From Diphasiastrum complanatum (taxonomy: Eukaryota > Streptophyta > Lycopodiopsida > Lycopodiales > Lycopodiaceae), in NCBI GenBank assembly GCA_029204225.1, contig CM055100.1:52989763-53053762 (forward strand): a stretch of DNA of 64,000 bases, written 5' to 3'. Both the position numbers and the translations under genes were made by a program. Shown piece by piece: positions 57,501 through 64,000 of the stretch; position 1 is the first letter of the stretch, and every line of letters starts with the position of its first letter. The notes below the pieces were generated by a model, which was not told where the DNA came from, made no database searches, and saw only the letters and a program-made list of their open reading frames with translations.

Positions 57501-57800
57501 TGCCTGTCCATCATGTCGGATAAACTCTATCGCTGACTGTAATGACTCGCGATAAAGACATGCCACTCCACTTGAACCTCTGCCACTCGCTGATTGCGTC
57601 TCTGTCCTGTAAACTGAATCCCATCTGTAGCCTACAAATGTGGGTAGTCCTCGCTCTGGGCTCTCGTGTGTCTCCATAAAGAAAAGTATATCTCTATCTA
57701 TGATGAAGTTGGTAAGATCTCCAGCCGTGGATGGTGAGTGTATGTCGTTGCAGTTCCATACTCCAAGCTGCAAGTGGTGTGGAGGGGGTCCCGGGATGCT
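54584..57800 (-). pseudogene. ORF2 of LINE copy 3
   Basis: Endonuclease: [154 protein letters not shown] and HFLFTC. PIP-box-like QSQITSFF at 54839-54862, then SRRRSRSD, an acidic stretch and an Arg-rich end. Frameshifts near 57250, 56000, 55900 and 55565. Confidence 0.85.
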
Positions 57801-57824
57801 CCCATGCCCAGGGACCCCAATTTC

Positions 57825-58362
57825 CTATAGGCTGTTTCCGGATGTAGTACCATTGAGGTACCGAACAGCTCCATCCCGATAGATCACTCGTCTTCTAGTA
57901 GCTTTGGCTGTTTGGAATGCTTGACGTCTTTCTTCAACCTGTATATAGGTAAGGTCATCATCCATGAAGATCTTGGTGTCTTTCAACTTGGCTCTTTTCC
58001 GTAAGGTTTCTTTACGATACCTAAGTGACGTAAAGCGGAGGACCAAAGTAGTGGTGTCTTTTTTGGTGCGCCATGCTGTATCAAAACCATCTACATTGTG
58101 TCCTAGGGTGGTACATAGAAATCTTTTTGCTTCTTCAATGGCATTTTGGGTATCGACAATGCCTTGTACCCTAATATTGAGAGCCTTGGAATCTCGAAGT
58201 TTTTCTTCCGTAAGAGTAGCGGAAATGAACGATGAAAGAGGGGCAGACTTACTTCCGCCATCGGCTGTCCAAGGTGGGCTGGTACCTTTACCATTGGTGA
58301 GAGCAGAAGCCCATGTTCTGGTCGATTCTTTGTGTTGGCTCAACTGCTGTTCTAGGCTCAAC

Positions 58363-58375
<13 letters not shown>
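57825..58375 (-). pseudogene. ORF1 of LINE copy 3 (5'-truncated)
   Basis: Coiled-coil remnant QLSLEQQLSQHKESTRTWAS, then the RNA-binding part: [50 protein letters not shown] and a basic end. It aligns block by block with ORF1 at 30233-31228. Confidence 0.85.
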
Positions 58376-58394
<19 letters not shown>

Positions 58395-58395
58395 T
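58363..58395 (-). repeat. (TC)n/(AC)n tract between LINE copies 2 and 3
   Basis: (GT)n at 58363-58376 and (GA)n at 58376-58395 on the plus strand. The minus-strand ORF1 of copy 3 reads straight out of this tract. Confidence 0.95.
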
Positions 58396-61300
58396 ACAAT
58401 GTGTTGGGAGCTTAGTCCATGAGCGGACATGTGAAAAAACAGGAAATGAAAACATGACAGAACTAAGTTACTCATCAAAGCTCACAACCTGGGCCAAGTA
58501 AAACACAGAAAGAAATAGTCGTAAGAAAGACATGGTAGGCTGGCAGAGAAAAATATGAATGCCCACAACTCGGGCCAGACAATGCCGCCAGAGTGAAACA
58601 TGAATAAAGTGCCCACAACCCGGGCCAGGTAAAGAAGCTATCTTTGGAGCAGCTGCAGCAGGCGCAGTAGGCAACGACGAGGAAAGCAAGGAGTCTCGCA
58701 GGAGCAGCATATCACGAAGCATCAGATCCGGGCAACGCTGATCAGGGTAGTGCATGAATGACCGTAGTGAATGTGGCCCATCCCTGTACAGGCAATAGTA
58801 CCTCCCACGTGTCTCATAATAAACTGGGCAGCGGAGGAGGAAGTGGCTCTCGTCCTCAGTCTCATGAATAGTGCAAAGGGAACAAATGCGCTCCTCTCGT
58901 GGAATGTCAACCGCTCGTCCCGTCTCTATACGCAACTAATGTGAGGAGACTCTAAGCTGGCCGATGCGATATCACAGTGCATGAGAGAGGCTGTGAAAGG
59001 TATTGTGGGAGTACTGGCAATCCCGAGGAGTCCAGATGAAGAAAGTGTGTCTGGTAATAAGGCTGGCGGACAACCCTAGCAGGAAAGGAAGACCAATGGT
59101 GCTGCATGTATTTGCGGTGTAGGTATCGTCGGTTATAGTCGTGAGTACCGCAGGGGAGATCGTCAATGGAGACACCAAAGGCCTGCAGAAGACGAGTGGC
59201 TGCCGCATACCAGAAATAAGGAACATCCCGAGAAGCCAGGGAGTGGGAGGACGTAAGAGCAGCCACAACATATTCGTCAGGTGAAATAGCAGATAGCTCC
59301 TGAACTCTCTGAATGAAAAGAACGATTCGGAAGAGCGCATCCAGAAGAATGGGTGGAGTAGCAAACTCCACACAGAGGATGTCATGCGGCATAGAGGACT
59401 TAGCCCTGATCATCCTAGCAAGCAAGTGCCCGAATGGGTGTAATAGCAGGCCAATTGTCCGTGGAAAGTCCTGGAAAACATGTCTCGGAGCCATACATAA
59501 CAGCAGGAGTGACCAGTGTATCAAAGAGATGGCAACGAGCACGCGGGTCGCGTATGTGGTGCAATGAACAGCCTCCCTCCATCTAGACCAGTGCAGCATG
59601 ACCCAGCCTGACACGAGATATGGATGTCTGGCAAAAATGTAACTGTGGAGCAGTGAAGAGAACTCCAAGATACGTGTACGAAGAGACAACCTCCACAGGT
59701 GCAGAATCGTAGAAGAAACTGAAGCCACGCATAGTATGTATGTTGGTGTGAAAAACTATGATCTTCGTCTTGGCCAAGTTGACTTGGAGTTCCCATGTGC
59801 TACAAAATTTGTGCAAAGCATCAAGGTGTCTCTGAAGCCCCTCACGGGTGGGAGAAAGCAGCACGACATCTTCAACATAAAGTAAAATAGGTACCAGCAA
59901 GTGTGCCAGGGGGCATGCATCTCCACCCTCCTCTCGTATGACTCTCTCAATATATAGGGCAAATAAAGTGGGTGAAAGAGGACATCCCTGCTTAACTCCA
60001 ACAGTATTGCGAACCGGTGTAGAAGAACCGGAACCATCTCTGAATCTAGCTATGACTCTCTCATACAGTGCGAGGATAGCAGCCATCATGTCCTTTGGAA
60101 TCCCCAATGCCCGAAGTCGCTGAATCAGCAAATGGCGAGGCACTGAATCAAAGGCTCTCCTGAAATCCATGAAACAGCAAAAAACCTTCCGCCCAGTGTG
60201 CCCTCCTCAATAATGCATCTTAGTGTGAAAATGTGTTGGGCTGTAAAGTGTGTGCGTCTGAAACCCGCTTGCCCCTCAGCATAAAGACCATGATCTTCTG
60301 CATGTGAGCTAATGATCCTCTGAAGAACTACTCCATACAGCTTTGCAAATGTGTGCCCCACCATAATGGTCCTGTAGTGTAGGATCCCTTGCCTTGAGAA
60401 TAGGATGCAGTAGGTTCATGGAACAGGAAGTTGGAGCAGAAACTGAGGGGGAAGGCAGAGATGAGGGAAGAGAGAAAGTAAGGGCATGGAATGGTCGGCC
60501 AGTAAAGGGCGATGGATAGAGAAGTCTGAAATAACTGGGAGCAAGTCAGGGGATACCACACAGTAGTCCACGACACTGGATCCACCACGATAAGGGTGAC
60601 ATGTGAAGGTTGCAGAAGACGGCCAGGACAAGAGCCCATTGCGAATGACCAACTGGTGAGCTTGTAGGATCTACAGCAGGCGCTCGCCGAATGCCGTGAT
60701 TGAGGCATGCTGGTCCTAGGATGTACGATCATAGCCCATATCCAAGTCATGAATACCCAAGTCATCCTGGAGAAATAGTGTTTGATGAGATGCCGTGTGG
60801 GCATTGAAGTCCCCCACAAGAAGTATGTTCCCCCGCTGCGAATAAACTGCAATGTCTGCACATAATAACTCAAACGGATCCCCTCCGAGGCGTGCAAAAT
60901 TAGAGGTGTCAGGGGAAAAGTAATAGACTGCCAAGTATAAATCCCTATCCAAATGTAACAGTGCCGAGGAGATACGAATCCATAGAAACCTACCATAAGG
61001 GTCACATCTCTCCGCATACAAATAAGCAGCCCAGCCCTGTGGATATGAACATGCCCCCTCCGGAACCTCTGTTGCTATTTCCCCGCAAAGCTGGATGAGC
61101 AGCAGATGTCCAACAACGCCCCGCAAATCGTGAGAGTGGGTGTAAAGGAGTCTCATGTGTCTCCGTAAAGCAGCACAAGCGTGTAGATGATATGAACGAT
61201 GACAAGCCAGCAGCCGTAGAAGAAGACCGTTACAGTTCCATAATGCAATAGAAAGTGGCAAAACGGGCGTCGGGCCACTCGCTAGCCCGACATCCCAGAG

Positions 61301-61416
61301 TCCCTATCTACGTGTAGGGAAAAATCGTGGATTACCCTGCTGAAATACAACACGCTGCCCTCTCTATCCAGCCTGCTGAATGATCGCTCGTCGCTGCTGC
61401 AACTGGGGGTCGTCAT

Positions 61417-61420
<4 letters not shown>
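58396..61420 (-). mobile_element. LINE copy 2, diverged subfamily, starts inside (TC)n
   Basis: The 5' border is the TC tract at 61421-61464. It begins in the last part of ORF1 (LDDDPQLQQRRAIIQQ, then RGQRVVFQQGNPRFF) and continues through ORF2 to a CCHC finger. The 3' region has three repeats around CCCACAACCCGGGCCA (58480-58640). It lacks the ATGCC/GGCAT hairpin and the PIP-box-like motif, so it is a different subfamily. Confidence 0.8.
58530..61261 (-). pseudogene. ORF2 of LINE copy 2
   Basis: Endonuclease: [97 protein letters not shown] (catalytic YADD changed to YVED), VNLAKTKIIVFH. Downstream: MIRAKSSMPHDILCVEF and the CCHC finger CSLC with HFLLRC. Frameshifts near 60700, 60390, 59720 and 58950. 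Confidence 0.82.
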
Positions 61421-61466
<46 letters not shown>

Positions 61467-61502
61467 AGAGAGAACCATTGATCAGCGAGGAGGAACCATT
61501 GA

Positions 61503-61562
<60 letters not shown>
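61421..61562 (-). repeat. Two (TC)n tracts separated by a 19-bp direct repeat
   Basis: GA tracts at 61421-61464 and 61508-61562 enclose two copies of GGAACCATTGATCAGCGAG (about 61471-61510, first copy with one mismatch). This is the upstream border of LINE copy 2. Confidence 0.93.
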
Positions 61563-61563
<1 letters not shown>

Positions 61564-62936
61564 ATTCCCTGGGATCAGGAGCAGGTACACGATCCACAGA
61601 AGGCGTAGACAAGCTTTGGAGGGTTTTCTGAGTAGCCCGTGGAAAAAGTTGAAGACCCAACTCTCAGTATGAATGCAGAGGCAGCCCACGTGAGAGAACA
61701 TTCACATAAAAGTGGATTGGAGACCCTGAAGCAGAGTCCGTGTTGAATATTTGTGTGTAAAAACAGAATTGGGAAGATCTAGAAGCCGCAGATTGAATAA
61801 AGTGTCTATTTAGTTGACAAAAATGTGTAGGCTGAAATTCAGATCACCACCAGTTGAGAAGACAGTTTGCAGCTGACTGATCCGAGGCAGGTAACACTTC
61901 TGAGCAAGAACGAGCAGAGCCTCTTAGCCAAAAAACAAGCAACAGACAGGCAAAAACGACAGTAGCTTCCTAGGAAAAACATGCATCAGAACATCTTCAA
62001 AATTGAGCACGAAATTCTGAGCAAAAACGAGCAGAGGTCATGGAATAGTATGGAATAATAGTCCTAATATGGAGGGCCGGTCTACCATATTAGGACTATT
62101 CCATGTCCTTAGCTGAATATGGCCGTAACACTATTCTCACAGAATGTGTGTTTTCTTTAAGAAAAAGCAATACATTATGTCCTCATTATTTTTTGTCAAA
62201 CAACCTTAACTTCGAATCGTAATCATAAAGCATAAGCATCCTCATCTATCAAAGCAAGAGTCTTGCGTATTAATGTTTACCTTATACTTCAAGGCATAGT
62301 CAAATAGCATACCTGTATTGACTCTTTTCAAAATATGGTTTGAAATTGAATCGAACCGAATGAAGCTTTTGGCCGTAAGTAGGAATTGGAATATAGGTCG
62401 ATCCTCACACAAGAATGCTACATAGTCAATGAGGAGATGAACACTTAAGGCAAATGTATTGCTACTTTACCAAAGGAAAAAGCTTTACATGGAAGCAAAT
62501 GACTTCATTTTTATGGAAAAGATACAATCACAATTTATGTAAGGAACTGGTCGCTGTCTAGATAGCAAGAGAGCGCCCTATTTTATGATGGAAAAACCAG
62601 AATGCAATATGAAAAATGGCATTTTGATCCCTACAGTCCTTTGCTGGACAGCAAGTAATCAATTCCGCTTTTTGAGCCCAATCAAACTTGTAGCTCATCA
62701 CTGCTTATCTAGCATGTAAAGATACATATTTCAAGAGTAAAAATGACCCTACAGTCCATCACTGGAAAACAAGCAAAGAGGGTTGTTTTTTTGAAGACAT
62801 TCAATCGTTTTTACAAGCTATGATCCAGCGCTTCAATCAATGGTAAAAACAATAAAAAATGATACATAAACTAAGCATAACCTATGCGTGTAGTTCATCG
62901 CTGAATCAATGTAGATGAGACATAACAAAAGCAATG
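61563..62936. other. Unassigned sequence between LINE copies, with a fold-back repeat
   Basis: No coding match was recognised. TCTGAGCAAGAACGAGCAGAG-like words recur near 61900 and 62020. The fold-back at 62046-62103 is listed separately. Confidence 0.4.
62046..62103. repeat. Fold-back inverted repeat
   Basis: ATGGAATAG...TCCTAATATGG on the left pairs with CCATATTAGGACTATTCCAT on the right across GAGGGCCGGTCTA. The left arm carries an extra 13 bases (TATGGAATAATAG) that look like a small tandem duplication. No flanking duplication was seen. Confidence 0.75.
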
Positions 62937-64000
62937 AGGAGGTTCGGGCATTTAAATGCCCAGTGAGGAAAATATGCCCCCGCTCTGAGAATCTAACAAT
63001 ATCCAATGATAGATCTAGGTAGGGTGAACCTATGCCCTCAACAAAAGACTAAGACTCTAGAGGAAAATAACATGCCGCCACAAAGATGCCCCTGTCCAAA
63101 AGAGACTCCCTATAAAGGCATGCAACACCTCCGGATCCACTAGCAGTAGCTGATCTAGTCTCAGTTCTTGCATGGAATCCCATTTGTATCCTGGGAAAGT
63201 AGGTAGTCCTCTCTCCTGACTCTCGTGAGTACCCATGAAAAGCAATAAGTCTCTACCAGTGATGAAATCAATCAGGTCTCCAGCTATGGACGATGAGTGT
63301 ATACCATCACAGTTCGATACTCCAATCTGGAGATGGTGTGGATGGGGCCTCGGGGCGCTCCCGGACCCGGGGACCTCAAATCCCTAATATTGAGAGCTGC
63401 TAGGACCGCTATCAAAAATGCGCACCCGTCCATCTCGATAAATAACCCGTCTACCAGACTCACGAGCCGCCTGAAAGGCCTTAGTTCTCTCTTCCACCTG
63501 GATATATGTGAGGTCATCATCCTTATAGATAGTGATACCATGTAGCTTAGCTCTGCACCGCAAAGCCTCTCTGCGACTCTCCAAGAAAGTAAAAACGGAT
63601 GATAACTGTGGCTGCATCTCTGGTAGTCAGTCTTCCATGCAGTATCTAGGCCGTCGGTCCTATGCCCTAGTGTGGTGTCGAGGAAGCGTTTGGCTTCAGC
63701 CACGGCATCTTGTGTATCCGGGATTCCGTGAACCCTAATGTTGTGGGCTTTTTGGTCTCGAGATCTCTCTTCCGAAATGGTGCCTGAAATGACTGATGAG
63801 GTGGGAGTGCTTGGTTTGGTGCCTTTTTTCAAAATCGATGCCCAAGAGAGGGCCTCTTTCTGCTTCTCAATCTTATTTTCCAGTTCCCGTATCATTGTGC
63901 TAGTGGACTCCGAAACTGCAGCCTGCTTGCTTCCGATTGATTGCTTGAGTGATGCTACTTTTGACTGCAATAAGTTCTTCTCATTGATCAAAGAGGTCAC
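62937..64000 (-). mobile_element. LINE copy 4: ORF1 and start of endonuclease, 3' part missing
   Basis: It continues beyond the right edge. ORF1: a coiled coil (MTSLINEKNLLQSKVASLKQ, RELENKIEKQKEAL), AHNIRVHGIPDTQDAVAEAK, GLDTAWKT, a frameshift near 63610, then IYKDDDLTYIQVEERTKAF and the ORF1 stop near 63384. Endonuclease from 63360: LQIGVSNCDGIHSSS, FMGTHESQERGL, then FLTGHLNART (family GDFNAR), ending abruptly at 62937. Confidence 0.83.
63384..64000 (-). pseudogene. ORF1 of LINE copy 4
   Basis: It is homologous to the ORF1 at 30233-31228 and at 57825-58375, with the same block order (coiled coil, NIRVHGIP, GLDTAW, DDDLTYIQVEER, RRVIYRDG). One frameshift near 63610 splits it. Confidence 0.83.

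Larger units (their letters stand above)
54378..58375 (-). mobile_element. LINE copy 3: ORF1, ORF2, 3' UTR and hairpin; starts inside (TC)n
   Basis: The largest minus-strand copy. ORF1 begins within its coiled coil directly after the TC/AC tract of copy 2. ORF2 is present from endonuclease to tail with a few frameshifts and one internal deletion of about 450 bases after the RT (TGLTSSDWAHIS joins the segment before FRVSSHKLAIETRR). The 3' end has the hairpin at 54398-54427 and a short TC tail. Confidence 0.85.

Overview
The window is plant nuclear DNA. The evidence is two split genes of plant type (a GRWD1/RRB1-family WD40 protein and a MORN-repeat phosphatidylinositol-4-phosphate 5-kinase) with GT-AG introns, set in Ty1/copia, Ty3/gypsy chromovirus, hAT and LINE sequence. 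Introns of 3 to more than 19 kb filled with transposons suggest a large, repeat-rich genome such as a gymnosperm or an early-diverging angiosperm. The species cannot be named from the sequence.

Layout. About 1-20.5 kb is the GRWD1-like gene on the minus strand. Twelve exons were resolved and join in frame to 431 codons; the last exon lies left of the window. Its introns hold gypsy and copia debris, two small hAT-type elements with 8-bp target duplications, an integrase-deleted chromovirus and a small nest of LINE fragments joined through (TC)n microsatellites. About 20.5-28 kb is intergenic, with a copia element broken into head-to-head pieces and a decayed gypsy element. From 28.3 kb the PIP5K gene runs on the plus strand: exon 1 has eight MORN repeats, and exons 2 and 3 start the kinase domain. 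Its remaining exons are not in the window. Intron 1 holds a near-complete LINE (about 30.0-34.9 kb) and a hAT transposon relic (34.9-38.9 kb). Intron 2 holds a copia relic. Intron 3 (44.3 kb to beyond the right edge) holds a copia element with intact LTRs, PBS and target duplication but no reverse transcriptase, then about 10 kb of LINE copies, all on the minus strand.

The most unusual content is the LINE family. Copies carry an ORF1 (coiled coil plus RNA-binding domain), an ORF2 (APE-type endonuclease, RT, CCHC finger) and a C-terminal tail that in four copies contains a PIP-box-like motif. Most 3' ends have a short hairpin followed by (TC)n rather than poly(A). Most copies start, at their truncated 5' ends, directly inside the (TC)n tail of the preceding copy, giving head-to-tail nests. 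This looks like a LINE that inserts into TC microsatellites, including its own tails.

No rRNA, tRNA, CRISPR or bacterial-type operons were seen. Coordinates and splice sites were read by eye. Family assignments rest on recognised motifs, not on database searches.
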